Shown piece by piece: positions 17,792 through 26,278 of a stretch of 59,907 nucleotides of DNA. The number at the start of each line of letters is the position of its first letter. Within the stretch, counting starts at the first letter, position 1. The notes under the pieces are model-generated. The model was given only the letters and a program-made list of their open reading frames with translations. It was not told the origin of the DNA and did no database searches. Source of the stretch: an uncultured Tenacibaculum sp. (GTDB lineage Bacteria > Bacteroidota > Bacteroidia > Flavobacteriales > Flavobacteriaceae); contig NZ_CANNBW010000028.1 in assembly GCF_947502995.1 (NCBI RefSeq), positions 1 through 59,907 on the forward strand, written 5' to 3'. The position numbers were made by a program, and so were the translations under genes.

Positions 17792-20700
17792 CTAGTTTAA
17801 AGAAAATACTTTTGTTTCCTTAAAAGGAGAAATAGTAATTTTCTCTACTTCATTTTTGTAAGTTGGCCATTCATTATTAAAGAATGTATTGGTTTCAGTT
17901 AAAACTTTATTTAATGATGTTTTAAACTGTTCTATTAACCTTTTTTCAGTTGCAGTTTGTTTACCAAATCTGCTGCTAGAATACCAGTTAGCTGTTCCTA
18001 AACGTTGAACTACATTTACTTCTGGGCTTCTAATAATTCCTTGACGTTTATCAACTTTTCCTAAGAATGTATTTAATAAAGTATCAATCTTTTTGATAAT
18101 CTCTTTTGAAGATTTTATTTGAACTTCGTACTTCTTTTTATCTTTAGTAGATAATTCTTTTTGATAACCTTCTGCTATTTTTTTACTTTCTACCAATTGT
18201 TTTACAGCATCAGCCATAACCTTTTGATGTTTTTGAAGTGTTTTAGAAGTGTTGTATTTCTCATCAATTGCAGCTTGAGATATTTCTAATCTCGGATCGT
18301 ATTTTACAGTGATATTTGTTTCTGCAGTTTGATCACCAAACGTTGCTTTAATTTTATAAGTTCCAGGTTTAACAGGAACTCCACTTGGTTCAGATTTAGA
18401 TTTTCTAATTCTTCTTGAAGGACGAGCTACACCTTTTTCATTCATAAACCAAGTTTGAGTATGAATTCCATTTTCTTTTGGAGCTTTTCTCTTTAAAGTT
18501 CTTATTAAACGAGTTCCATCATAAATTTCAAACTTAATAGAATCCCATTTAACTTTCTTCTTGTTTTCGTCTTTTTTCTTAAGATCTTCTTTAGATTTCT
18601 TTACTGGTTTTTTAGCCATTTTAGGCTTGTTCATATAAAACTTGATTCGAGCTCCAAAAGGTCTGTTTTCACCATTATATAATGCATCTGCACCAAAACG
18701 ACTTCCTGTTGGTTGTTGGTAACTCGCTTGATATGCAGTTGGTGGCGTAAATACATCGAACTTTTTAGTTAAGATATTTTTATTCGAAGCAATAGCACGT
18801 AAAGGACGGATATCATCTAATACCCAAGCAGCTCTACCAAAAGTACCAATTACTAAATCGTGTTCTCTTGGATGAATAACTAAATCTTTTACAGAAACAG
18901 TAGGGAATCCCGCTGTCCATTTTGTCCATTTTTTACCAGCGTCTAAAGAAATATATAAACCGTCGTCTGTACCTAAGAATAATAAGTTAGATTCTACAGG
19001 GTCTTCAACAATACTTAGTGCATAACTTTTTACATCATTTTCATCTACAATACGTTCCCAAGTTTTTCCGTAGTTTTTAGTTCTATACGCATAAGGAGTG
19101 TAGTTAAAACGACGATAATCGTTAGCAACTAATAAAGCTTCTCCTTTATTTTTGTTAGAAGCCTTAACTTGAACAATCCAACTATTTGCTGGTAAACCTT
19201 TAATGTTTTTAGAAACATCTGTCCACGTTGAACCACCGTTTTGAGTTACGTGAACTCGTCCATCATCTGTAGCAGCCCAAAGCATATTTTTTTCAACAGG
19301 AGAAGGCTCAATAACTAAAACTGTACAGTGATTTTCTGCACCAGTTGCATCAATTGTTAATCCACCACTTTCATGTTGTTTTTGTTTACTTTTATCATCA
19401 GTAGTTAAATCTGGAGAGATAACTTCCCAAGTTAAACCTTTATCTGTTGATTTATGTACAAATTGACTTCCGAAGTAAATTGTTGAATTATCAAAAGGAT
19501 CAATATTTATTGCTGAATTCCAGTTGAAACGTAATTTTACTTCCGGATCAGGATGTGTTGGTTTTACAGTATAATTGTTTCCAGTTTTGTAATCGTATCG
19601 AGAAACAAAACCTTGCTGACTCATCGACCATCCGTAACGAGAATCATCTCTATCTGGAACAACATCAAAACCGTCTCCAAAACTAATTTCTTGCCAGTAA
19701 GAATTACGAATTCCTTGAGCTTTCCATACATAAGCTGGTCCTCTCCAAGAACCGTTGTCTTGCATTCCTCCGTAAACATTATACGGATATTCATTATCTA
19801 CATTAATATGATAAAATTGTGCTACTGGCAAGTTTCCTATAAAACGCCAAGTTTTACCACCATCACGGGTAATATTTAAACCACCATCATTTCCATCGAT
19901 CATGAATTTTCCATTCTCTGGATGAATCCACCAAGCGTGGTGATCCGGGTGTACACCATTATTTGCTCCATATGCAGGCATTAATTGCTTGAAACTTTTA
20001 CCACCATCTTGAGAAACATTTACATAAGTGAAAATTGAATATAATCTATTTTCATTCTGAGGATCAGCATAAATTTCTGAATAATAGAAAGGACGGTTAC
20101 CAATTCCTGGTTTATGATTTATTTTTTTCCATTTAAATCCACCATCTTCACTTTTATATAAAGCATTCTTTTTAGATTCTACTAAAGCGTAAATTGTATT
20201 TGGATTACTTCTAGAAATAGCAACACCAATTCTTCCTAAGTCGCCTTTAGGAAAACCTTCTTTATCAGTTACTTTTTTCCAGTTTTCTCCACCATCATAA
20301 GTAATGTATAATCCACTTCCTTTTCCACCAGATTTAAAAAACCAAGGATCACGCTTGTGTTCCCACATCGCTGCAATTAATTTATTAGGATTCGAAGGAT
20401 CCATAACTAAATCAGCAGCACCAGTTTTATTGTTGCTGTATAAAACTTTTTTCCAAGTTTTACCACCGTCTACGGTTTTAAAAACTCCTCTTTCTGGATG
20501 TTCTCCCCAAGGAGATCCGATAGCAGCAGCATAAACAATATCAGGATTTGTAGGATCGATAATTACTCTGTGAATATGACGAGTATTTTCTAATCCCATA
20601 GATTTCCAAGTTTTACCACCGTCTAAAGATTTGTAAATTCCATATCCGCCATTTAAACTGTTTCTTGGATTTCCTTCTCCAGTTCCAACCCAAATTACAC

Positions 20701-20992
20701 TTGGATTTGATTGTTGAATAGCAACAGCACCAATAGATGCAGTAACTTCTTTTTCAAAAATAGGTTCCCATTTAATTCCACCAGAAGTAGATTTCCATAA
20801 ACCACCAGAGGCAGTTCCTACGTACATAACATCTGGGTTTTTATGTACGACATCAATAGATGTAACTCTTCCACTCATTCCACCAGGACCAATATTTCTT
20901 GGTTTCATATTCTTTAGAACATCCATAGAAAGCTCCTGTGCGGTAACAAAACATGAGATGAATAAAAGTAGAGGTATAATAATTTTTTTCAT
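17792..20992 (-). CDS. Sortilin/VPS10-like Asp-box (BNR) beta-propeller protein, secreted
   Basis: A 1066-residue exported protein (signal peptide ending FVTAQ/ELSMD). Residues ~30-730 carry about eleven Asp-box turns of the form S-x-D-G-G-x-T-W: STSGGIKW (68-75), SLDGGKTW, TVDGGKTW, TYDGGENW, SEDGGFKW, TRDGGKTW, STDKGLTW, TQNGGSTW, TKNYGKTW and others, giving a large ten-bladed or double propeller as in sortilin-type domains. After ~740 follow a Lys-rich linker, an Ig-like strand set (VKPGTYKIKATFG) and a helical tail. I see neither a T9SS C-terminal signal nor a lipobox, so it is probably periplasmic. Such proteins are often labelled glycosyl hydrolase, but no catalytic motif supports that. 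Divergent from the gene at 21130. Confidence 0.85.
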   Translation of the reverse strand: MKKIIIPLLLFISCFVTAQELSMDVLKNMKPRNIGPGGMSGRVTSIDVVHKNPDVMYVGTASGGLWKSTSGGIKWEPIFEKEVTASIGAVAIQQSNPSVIWVGTGEGNPRNSLNGGYGIYKSLDGGKTWKSMGLENTRHIHRVIIDPTNPDIVYAAAIGSPWGEHPERGVFKTVDGGKTWKKVLYSNNKTGAADLVMDPSNPNKLIAAMWEHKRDPWFFKSGGKGSGLYITYDGGENWKKVTDKEGFPKGDLGRIGVAISRSNPNTIYALVESKKNALYKSEDGGFKWKKINHKPGIGNRPFYYSEIYADPQNENRLYSIFTYVNVSQDGGKSFKQLMPAYGANNGVHPDHHAWWIHPENGKFMIDGNDGGLNITRDGGKTWRFIGNLPVAQFYHINVDNEYPYNVYGGMQDNGSWRGPAYVWKAQGIRNSYWQEISFGDGFDVVPDRDDSRYGWSMSQQGFVSRYDYKTGNNYTVKPTHPDPEVKLRFNWNSAINIDPFDNSTIYFGSQFVHKSTDKGLTWEVISPDLTTDDKSKQKQHESGGLTIDATGAENHCTVLVIEPSPVEKNMLWAATDDGRVHVTQNGGSTWTDVSKNIKGLPANSWIVQVKASNKNKGEALLVANDYRRFNYTPYAYRTKNYGKTWERIVDENDVKSYALSIVEDPVESNLLFLGTDDGLYISLDAGKKWTKWTAGFPTVSVKDLVIHPREHDLVIGTFGRAAWVLDDIRPLRAIASNKNILTKKFDVFTPPTAYQASYQQPTGSRFGADALYNGENRPFGARIKFYMNKPKMAKKPVKKSKEDLKKKDENKKKVKWDSIKFEIYDGTRLIRTLKRKAPKENGIHTQTWFMNEKGVARPSRRIRKSKSEPSGVPVKPGTYKIKATFGDQTAETNITVKYDPRLEISQAAIDEKYNTSKTLQKHQKVMADAVKQLVESKKIAEGYQKELSTKDKKKYEVQIKSSKEIIKKIDTLLNTFLGKVDKRQGIIRSPEVNVVQRLGTANWYSSSRFGKQTATEKRLIEQFKTSLNKVLTETNTFFNNEWPTYKNEVEKITISPFKETKVFSLN

Positions 20993-21076
20993 CGAAAAAT
21001 GAATTAGTTGATTAAGAAAGCTAAAAATACAGCTTAATGATTTGTAATTTCTTAAAAAACTGTTAATGACTTTGTA

Positions 21077-21084
21077 TAGTTTTG
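21077..21084 (+). promoter_or_regulatory. Possible -7 box of the CocE-type gene
   Basis: TAGTTTTG fits TAnnTTTG and lies 46 nt before the start at 21130. No TTTG is found at the right distance upstream, so the promoter is only half supported. Confidence 0.3.
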
Positions 21085-21129
21085 TATCACTAAAAAGGAA
21101 AATTACTTTTGATTTAAATCAGATAAACT

Positions 21130-22902
21130 ATGAAATATATTAAACTCCTATTATTGCTATGTGTACTTTTTTATGGTACAGATATGAGAGGTGAAAATTC
21201 CTCAGATTCCTTGAACATAAAAATTAAGTTTTACCATAAAATAAAACTTTCAGATGGAACTAAACTATCATCTAACATTTATCTTCCTGAAGATTACAAC
21301 AATCAAAAAAGGTATCCAACAATTCTTGTAATTACACCATATGTTTCAGATGAAAATCACGAAAGAGGTTTGTTTTTTTCTCGTAATGGTTATGTGTTTA
21401 TTACAGTAGATTGTAGAGGTAGAGGAAATTCTGAAGGGAAATTTATTCCTTTTCAAGATGATGCTAAAGATGGTGCAGAAGTAGTTAATTGGATTGGTGA
21501 ACAACCATGGAGTAACGGAAAAGTTGGAATGATGGGAGGTTCTTACAGAGGAATGAATCAATGGTTTGTGTTAAAAGAATTTCCAAAGTATTTAAAAACA
21601 ATTATTCCTACTGCTTCAGTTGGACCAGGTTTAGATTTTCCGAAATACAATAATATTTTCTATCCTTACGTAATGCGTTGGTTAATGTTAACGAGTGAAA
21701 AAACTATCAATCAGAAATTATTTGGAGCTGATTTTTGGACACAAAAACAGGAAGAATTATATAAGAAAAATGCAAAATTTAATAGTTATGATGATATAGT
21801 TGGATATCCGAAAGAAGTTTTTCAAAACTGGATTTCCCATCCAAGTCACGATGAGTTTTGGCAGCAATATTATTTTAAACCAGAAGAGTCTAAGCAAATA
21901 AATATTCCGATTTTAAGTATTACAGGTCATTTTGATTCTGATCAACCTGGTGCAATGAAATATTATACAGATCATATGAAAGATGGAAACAATCAAGCTA
22001 GATTAAATCATTATTTAATTGTCGGACCTTGGAGTCATGGAGGAACTAGAAGACCTGCAAAAGAGTTAGGAGGTTTTCAGTTTAAAGAAAATGCAGTTTT
22101 GAATATGAATGCTTTACATTTAAATTGGTTTGATTGGACGTTAAAGAAAGGAAAGAAACCTGAGTTTTTAAAAGATAGAGTAGCGTATTATACCATGGGT
22201 ACAAACGTTTGGAATTACACTTCTGATTTTAAAAATATAGCGAACGCAAAGAAAGAATTCTATTTAAGTTCTATAAATACAGATGCTAAAAGTGTATTTA
22301 ACTCTGGTAAATTGATAGAATCACCTGTGGATTCAGATAAAAATTCAGACGAAATTGTTTATAATCCTCTAGAGAATAACGGGATTGATAACCCAAGTTA
22401 CACTAGTGATAAGAAAGATTTTTATAAAGATCAGAGTTATGTGAATGATAAAGAAGTTTTAATTTATCATTCTGCACCTTTAAAAGAAGATTTAATTATT
22501 AATGGAAAAATTGCTTTTGAAGCTTATATTGAATTGAATGTAGATGATACAGATTTTGAAGTTTCAGTATATGAAATTACTAAAGATAATGAATCGATTT
22601 TTTTACAAACCGATCAACTAAGAGCACGTTATAGAAATGGACTAGAAAAAGTTGATTTTCCTAAAAGAAATACAATTAATAAATATCTTTTTGAAGGAGA
22701 AAATATGTTTAGTAGAGTTGTGAAAAAAGGAAGTAGGTTGCGTTTGGTTTTTTCAACTATTGACAACCCGAATGTTCAAAAGAATTATAATTACAAAGAA
22801 GATCCAGCATCACAAGTTGCACAAAAAGCTAAAACGGCAATAATTAAATTATTTCATAATAAAAAGTATCCTAGTAAAATTATAGTGCCAATAAAAAAAT
22901 AA
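21130..22902 (+). CDS. CocE/NonD family hydrolase (S15-type peptidase or acylase)
   Basis: A 590-residue exported alpha/beta hydrolase. A signal peptide (MKYIKLLLLLCVLFYGTDMRG) is followed by the catalytic domain: the GRGNSEG segment (oxyanion side), the nucleophile elbow GGSYRG with Ser138, the acid in GHFDSDQPG and the histidine in GPWSHGG. Residues ~360-590 are the jelly-roll domain typical of X-Pro dipeptidyl peptidase S15 and cocaine esterase relatives (LRARYRNGLEKVDF, GSRLRLVFST). It should cleave an ester or acyl-peptide bond in the periplasm; the substrate is not predictable. Monocistronic, with a strong terminator. Confidence 0.9.
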   Translation: MKYIKLLLLLCVLFYGTDMRGENSSDSLNIKIKFYHKIKLSDGTKLSSNIYLPEDYNNQKRYPTILVITPYVSDENHERGLFFSRNGYVFITVDCRGRGNSEGKFIPFQDDAKDGAEVVNWIGEQPWSNGKVGMMGGSYRGMNQWFVLKEFPKYLKTIIPTASVGPGLDFPKYNNIFYPYVMRWLMLTSEKTINQKLFGADFWTQKQEELYKKNAKFNSYDDIVGYPKEVFQNWISHPSHDEFWQQYYFKPEESKQINIPILSITGHFDSDQPGAMKYYTDHMKDGNNQARLNHYLIVGPWSHGGTRRPAKELGGFQFKENAVLNMNALHLNWFDWTLKKGKKPEFLKDRVAYYTMGTNVWNYTSDFKNIANAKKEFYLSSINTDAKSVFNSGKLIESPVDSDKNSDEIVYNPLENNGIDNPSYTSDKKDFYKDQSYVNDKEVLIYHSAPLKEDLIINGKIAFEAYIELNVDDTDFEVSVYEITKDNESIFLQTDQLRARYRNGLEKVDFPKRNTINKYLFEGENMFSRVVKKGSRLRLVFSTIDNPNVQKNYNYKEDPASQVAQKAKTAIIKLFHNKKYPSKIIVPIKK

Positions 22903-22905
22903 AAA

Positions 22906-22937
22906 AAGAGGAGTAATTTTACTCCTCTTCTTTTTTC
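22906..22937. terminator. Bidirectional terminator overlapping the RHH gene's 3' end
   Basis: A 10-bp stem (22906-22915 with 22920-22929; AAGAGGAGTA/TACTCCTCTT) with T-rich sequence on both sides. It terminates the CocE gene, and the right arm (22920-22929) lies inside the last codons of the minus-strand RHH gene. Confidence 0.82.
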
Positions 22938-23086
22938 TTAGGTTCTCTTTTTGCTTCCTTTAAGGCTTTCATAAGCATCCATTCTATTTGTCCGTTTGTA
23001 GAACGAAACTCATCTGCAGCCCATTTTTCAACAGCCTTAAGCATGTCTTCATTTATTCGTAACGCAAATGCTTTCTTTTTAGCCAT
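22919..23086 (-). CDS. Arc-like ribbon-helix-helix DNA-binding protein (55 aa)
   Basis: A 55-residue protein beginning MAKKKAFALRINEDMLKAVE. This is the ribbon-helix-helix pattern of Arc-type regulators: the beta strand AFALRIN, helix 1 EDMLKAVEKWAADEF, the turn RSTNG and helix 2 QIEWMLMKALKEA, then a charged tail. Such proteins dimerise and insert the strand into the major groove of palindromic operators. It is the last of four minus-strand genes (SPFH, DUF4177, PH-like, this one), with 98 bp before it that might hold a second promoter. Likely the operon's own regulator (inference). It is well formed; its stop lies within the terminator hairpin. Confidence 0.87.
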   Translation of the reverse strand: MAKKKAFALRINEDMLKAVEKWAADEFRSTNGQIEWMLMKALKEAKREPKKKEEE

Positions 23087-23184
23087 AAGAATTTTAAATT
23101 ATTAATTTTTCAACAATTTTTATATAAGTACAAAAGACCAAAAAATTGTAATGAAATACAATAGTAAAAGTAATAATAAGCGTA

Positions 23185-23679
23185 TCATATCTCTTGATTG
23201 TTATAATGATTAATTGTTGTGTTAACTTGCTCTTGCAATTGTGTACCTATTAAAATACGTTTTCCGTTTTTTAATTCAATTTGTATTCCAATATCACCTG
23301 ATACATTATAAGCTGTTCCGTTTTTTTTCTTCCAGAATAAACCACCTTTCATTCCCCATCCTCCATATTCAGTAATTGCATCATATTTTCGGATGTGAAT
23401 TTTTTCAATATCGTTCCAATGAATAGTTTGATTTTTAAAGTGAAAAGGAATGAATCGATAATGAATTCCAAGTTCATCAATTCTAGTTTTTAATTTAAAA
23501 AAGAGTATCGCACTTGTAGGAATAATAATTAAACACATAGCAAAAATGAAATCATTTAATCCCATTTTTTCTTCAGCATACGCTTTAGAAAGTATGATGA
23601 TAGGAACAATAAGACCAATTACTAAAAGTGCAATTAGCCATTGTTGTGTGAAACGTTGCTCTTCTTTAAATATCCTCAT
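23185..23679 (-). CDS. Two-helix membrane protein with PH-like cytoplasmic domain
   Basis: A 164-residue protein with two membrane helices (~15-33 and ~43-61) followed by a beta-rich soluble domain: LGIHYRFIPFHFKNQTIHWNDIEKIHIRKYD, then GGWGMK and a strand IQIELKNGKRILIGTQ. This is the layout of bacterial PH-like membrane proteins (bPH family): TM pair, then a strand meeting W-x-D-I. I do not recognise a named family. It starts 2 nt after the DUF4177 stop, so the two are translationally coupled. A role at the membrane with the SPFH protein is inferred from the operon. Confidence 0.75.
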   Translation of the reverse strand: MRIFKEEQRFTQQWLIALLVIGLIVPIIILSKAYAEEKMGLNDFIFAMCLIIIPTSAILFFKLKTRIDELGIHYRFIPFHFKNQTIHWNDIEKIHIRKYDAITEYGGWGMKGGLFWKKKNGTAYNVSGDIGIQIELKNGKRILIGTQLQEQVNTTINHYNNQEI

Positions 23680-23681
23680 AG

Positions 23682-23840
23682 CTATCTGTTTTTATCTCTT
23701 TCTAAAACAATATGAATCCAGCTTTCAGCAATGTGTTTTACAGTCCAGCCTTCTCGTGCGTACTGGTTTAATAGATCTTCCATTTTTTGATATCTATTAT
23801 TTAAGCCCAGTTTTGGTCTAACAACTTTATATTCTTTCAT
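23682..23840 (-). CDS. DUF4177-like small protein (52 aa)
   Basis: A 52-residue protein starting at ATG 23840: MKEYKVVRPKLGL, then QKMEDLLNQYAREGWTVKHI and a final strand WIHIVLERDK. The pattern EYKVV - helix - EGW - strand - ILER is that of DUF4177, small beta-alpha-beta proteins of unknown function. It lies 11 bp after the SPFH stop and 2 bp before the PH-like gene, which places it firmly in the operon. Confidence 0.8.
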   Translation of the reverse strand: MKEYKVVRPKLGLNNRYQKMEDLLNQYAREGWTVKHIAESWIHIVLERDKNR

Positions 23841-23851
23841 AATTTTATTTT

Positions 23852-24712
23852 TTAATGATTTAATGTTCCTGTATTTACTACTGGAGAAGCATCTTTATCA
23901 CCACAAAGCACTATCATTAAATTACTAACCATAGCAGCTTTACGTTCTTCGTCTAATTCAACAATTTCTTTTTTGTTTAACTCTTCAAGAGCCATTTCTA
24001 CCATACTCACAGCACCTTCTACAATTTTATGTCTTGCAGCTACAATAGCAGTTGCTTGTTGTCTTTTTAACATGGCATTTGCAATTTCTTGTGCATAAGC
24101 TAAGTAACCAATTCGAGCTTCTAAAACTTCTATTCCAGCAATAGCTAAACGCTCTTCCAACTCTTTTTCTAAAGTTTCACTTACTTCGTTTACACTCGAA
24201 CGTAAAGTAATATCTTCTTCATGACCTTCATCAGCAAAATTATCGTAAGGATACATACTTGCTAATTTTCTTACTGCAGCATCAGTTTGTACACGAACAA
24301 AGTTTTCATAATTGTCTACATCAAATGCAGCTTTGTATGTATCTGTAACACGCCATACTAAAATGGTACTAATCATTACAGGATTTCCTAATTTATCGTT
24401 AACCTTTAATCGTTCACTATCAAAGTTGCTAGCACGTAAAGAAATTTTCTTTTTAGTGTAGAATGGGTTTGCCCAATACAATCCGTTTTGTTTTATAGTA
24501 CCGATATATTTTCCAAATAGCAGTACAACTTTAGACGTATTCGGATTTACCAAGATGAATCCAAATAACATTATGATTGATGCAACTAATGAAATTATAA
24601 ACACTGGGCTTTCTAATTTTACCATAGCTACAATACTTCCAATAAATAAAATGAAGAATACTAACAGCATTAAATATCCACTGGCTGGTTTGATTATTTT
24701 TTCTGATTTCAT
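23852..24712 (-). CDS. SPFH/Band 7 domain membrane protein
   Basis: A 286-residue SPFH (stomatin/prohibitin/flotillin) protein. Two hydrophobic helices (~14-32 and ~36-53) anchor it, then the SPFH domain: NTSKVVLLFGKYIGTIKQNGLYWANPFY, LRASNFDSERLKVNDKLGNPV, ILVWRVTDTYKAAFDVDNYENFV and a helical coiled segment with LEARIGYLAYAQEIANAMLKRQQATAIVAARHKIVEGA. SPFH proteins assemble into membrane rings that organise microdomains or protect proteins from proteases. First gene of a four-gene operon ending in an Arc-type repressor. The C-terminal ~50 residues are less typical of the family. Confidence 0.9.
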   Translation of the reverse strand: MKSEKIIKPASGYLMLLVFFILFIGSIVAMVKLESPVFIISLVASIIMLFGFILVNPNTSKVVLLFGKYIGTIKQNGLYWANPFYTKKKISLRASNFDSERLKVNDKLGNPVMISTILVWRVTDTYKAAFDVDNYENFVRVQTDAAVRKLASMYPYDNFADEGHEEDITLRSSVNEVSETLEKELEERLAIAGIEVLEARIGYLAYAQEIANAMLKRQQATAIVAARHKIVEGAVSMVEMALEELNKKEIVELDEERKAAMVSNLMIVLCGDKDASPVVNTGTLNH

Positions 24713-24727
24713 AAGTTTTAATTTATA

Positions 24728-24748
24728 ATGATATTATTTTGATATCAT
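24728..24748. promoter_or_regulatory. Candidate operator over the SPFH operon start site
   Basis: Inverted repeat ATGATAT-N7-ATATCAT (24728-24734 with 24742-24748). It covers the predicted transcription start and abuts the -7 box, the place where a repressor would block initiation. The RHH protein at the end of the operon is the natural candidate ligand; a hairpin in the 5' leader is the alternative. Confidence 0.4.
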
Positions 24749-24778
24749 AAAGATATGTAATTTTTTTGAATTCGCAAA
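24748..24778 (-). promoter_or_regulatory. Promoter of the SPFH operon
   Basis: On the minus strand: TTTG (24778-24775), 19-nt spacer, TATCTTTA (24755-24748). This matches the Bacteroidota consensus TTTG-N19-TAnnTTTG with one mismatch in the -7 box. Transcription should begin near 24741. Confidence 0.6.
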
Positions 24779-24931
24779 ACTCTGAAATAAAGTACTTTAG
24801 AAATTTATAAAATGGTATATTGGAGAGTTAATTCATGAAATAGAGCTAAAAGTGAAGAAAAAGAGGTTCTTTTTTAGTTAAAAAGCGTTAATACTTTTTC
24901 AATATTTTGTGAGATTACTTAATTTTAAGAG

Positions 24932-25453
24932 ATGAAATTCAGATTAATTCTATTAGTATTTGCTTCAATTTTTTTTTCTTCTTGTAATACAAAAAACAAG
25001 AAAGCAACTTCAGCAGATTTAAAAGTGACAGATGGGGCTATAAGGATCCTAAATTACGATCAATTAAAACCATTATTGGAAAAGGAAGATGATAAAGTTC
25101 ATGTTGTTAATTTTTGGGCAACTTGGTGTAAGCCATGTGTAGAAGAACTACCTGCATTTGAAAAATTAAATGAAGAGTATAAGAATAAAAATGTAGAGTT
25201 ATTACTTGTAAGTTTAGACTTTCCTAATCAAATTGAGAGTGAGTTATTACCATTTATAAAAGAGCACCAATTAAAACCAGAAGTTGTGGTTTTAGACGAT
25301 CCAGATCAAGATAAATGGATTAACGGAATTTCTACAGAATGGTCGGGAGCTATTCCTGCAACTATTATATATAAAAATGATAAGAGAGCTTTTTACGAGC
25401 AATCATTTAATTATGATTTATTAAACAAAGAATTACAACAATTTTTAAATTAA
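24932..25453 (+). CDS. TlpA-like thioredoxin lipoprotein
   Basis: A 173-residue envelope thioredoxin. Lipoprotein signal with lipobox SSC (Cys18), then the TlpA/ResA-type domain with VNFWATWCKPCVEELPAFEKL, the redox pair being Cys66 and Cys69, and the cis-Pro loop in GAIPATIIY. It should act as a thiol-disulphide reductase in the periplasm. The next gene, also thioredoxin-fold, starts 5 bp after its stop, so the two form a redox operon. Confidence 0.9.
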   Translation: MKFRLILLVFASIFFSSCNTKNKKATSADLKVTDGAIRILNYDQLKPLLEKEDDKVHVVNFWATWCKPCVEELPAFEKLNEEYKNKNVELLLVSLDFPNQIESELLPFIKEHQLKPEVVVLDDPDQDKWINGISTEWSGAIPATIIYKNDKRAFYEQSFNYDLLNKELQQFLN

Positions 25454-25458
25454 ATATT

Positions 25459-26073
25459 ATGAAAACTTTTAAATCAGTTTTTGCCTTATTTGTACTTTTA
25501 GTAAGTGTAGCTTTTACAGTTAAAGATGAAGGAGCTTACAAAATAGGAGATAAGGTAGATAACTTTACGCTAAAAAATATCGACGGTAAAATGGTTTCTT
25601 TAAGTGACTATAACAATGTTAGTGGAGTAGTAGTGATATTCACATGTAATCATTGTCCGTATTCTAAAATGTATGAAGATAGAATTATAGCCTTAGACAA
25701 GACTTATAAGGAAATGGGATTTCCTGTTGTAGCAATAAATCCAAATGATCCTAGTGTATCTCAGGGAGATGATTATGAATCTATGAAAGTAAGAGCTAAA
25801 GAAAAAGGATTTACTTTTCCATATTTATTCGATGATGGACAAAAAGTGTATCCAAAATTTGGTGCTACTAAAACACCTCATACCTTTATTTTAAAAAGAA
25901 AAAAGAAAGACTTTATTTTATCTTACATTGGAGCAATTGACAACAATGCAAGAGATGCAAGTAATGCTAGTGTTAAGTATGTAGAAGAAGCAATTTTAAG
26001 TTTAATAGATGGTGATATGCCAACAAAAACACAAACTAAAGCTATCGGATGCTCTATTAAAACAAAGAAATAA
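25459..26073 (+). CDS. Exported thioredoxin-like (redoxin) protein
   Basis: A 204-residue exported protein (signal peptide ~1-21, MKTFKSVFALFVLLVSVAFT). The thioredoxin fold carries FTCNHCPYSKMYEDR with Cys63 and Cys66 (CNHC), then AINPND, FPYLFDDGQKVYPKFGATKTPHTFIL with the cis-Pro TP motif. The conserved C-terminal TKAIGCSIK adds a further Cys, usual in this peroxiredoxin-like subgroup. Five bp after the TlpA-like gene; probably part of the same periplasmic redox system. Confidence 0.87.
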   Translation: MKTFKSVFALFVLLVSVAFTVKDEGAYKIGDKVDNFTLKNIDGKMVSLSDYNNVSGVVVIFTCNHCPYSKMYEDRIIALDKTYKEMGFPVVAINPNDPSVSQGDDYESMKVRAKEKGFTFPYLFDDGQKVYPKFGATKTPHTFILKRKKKDFILSYIGAIDNNARDASNASVKYVEEAILSLIDGDMPTKTQTKAIGCSIKTKK

Positions 26074-26100
26074 AAATTATTTAGAAATTATAATTTTACA

Positions 26101-26131
26101 AATCCCGCACAAATCGTGTGGGATTTTTTAT
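26101..26131 (+). terminator. Terminator of the redox operon
   Basis: A 10-bp stem with one G-T pair (26101-26110 with 26116-26125; AATCCCGCAC/GTGTGGGATT) followed by a T run, 27 nt after the stop. Confidence 0.82.
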
Positions 26132-26278
26132 TTTCTAAATTTTTTAAAAAATATGACTTAACAATCTTATAAAGTTCATAATATTCTCTTTAACTTTTTA
26201 TTGAAATAGGGTGATTTTATCTTAACTTGAATGAATGCTAAATTTTGTTATTTGGGCGAATTAAAAATTAGTCCCAAA

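Noticed and set aside
17792..20992. Glycosidase function for the Asp-box protein
   Set aside because: Asp boxes are structural turns; no sialidase arginine triad or acid pair could be identified.
23546..23821. Plus-strand frame across the DUF4177 and PH-like genes
   Set aside because: It is the shadow of two well-formed minus-strand genes with clear domain patterns.
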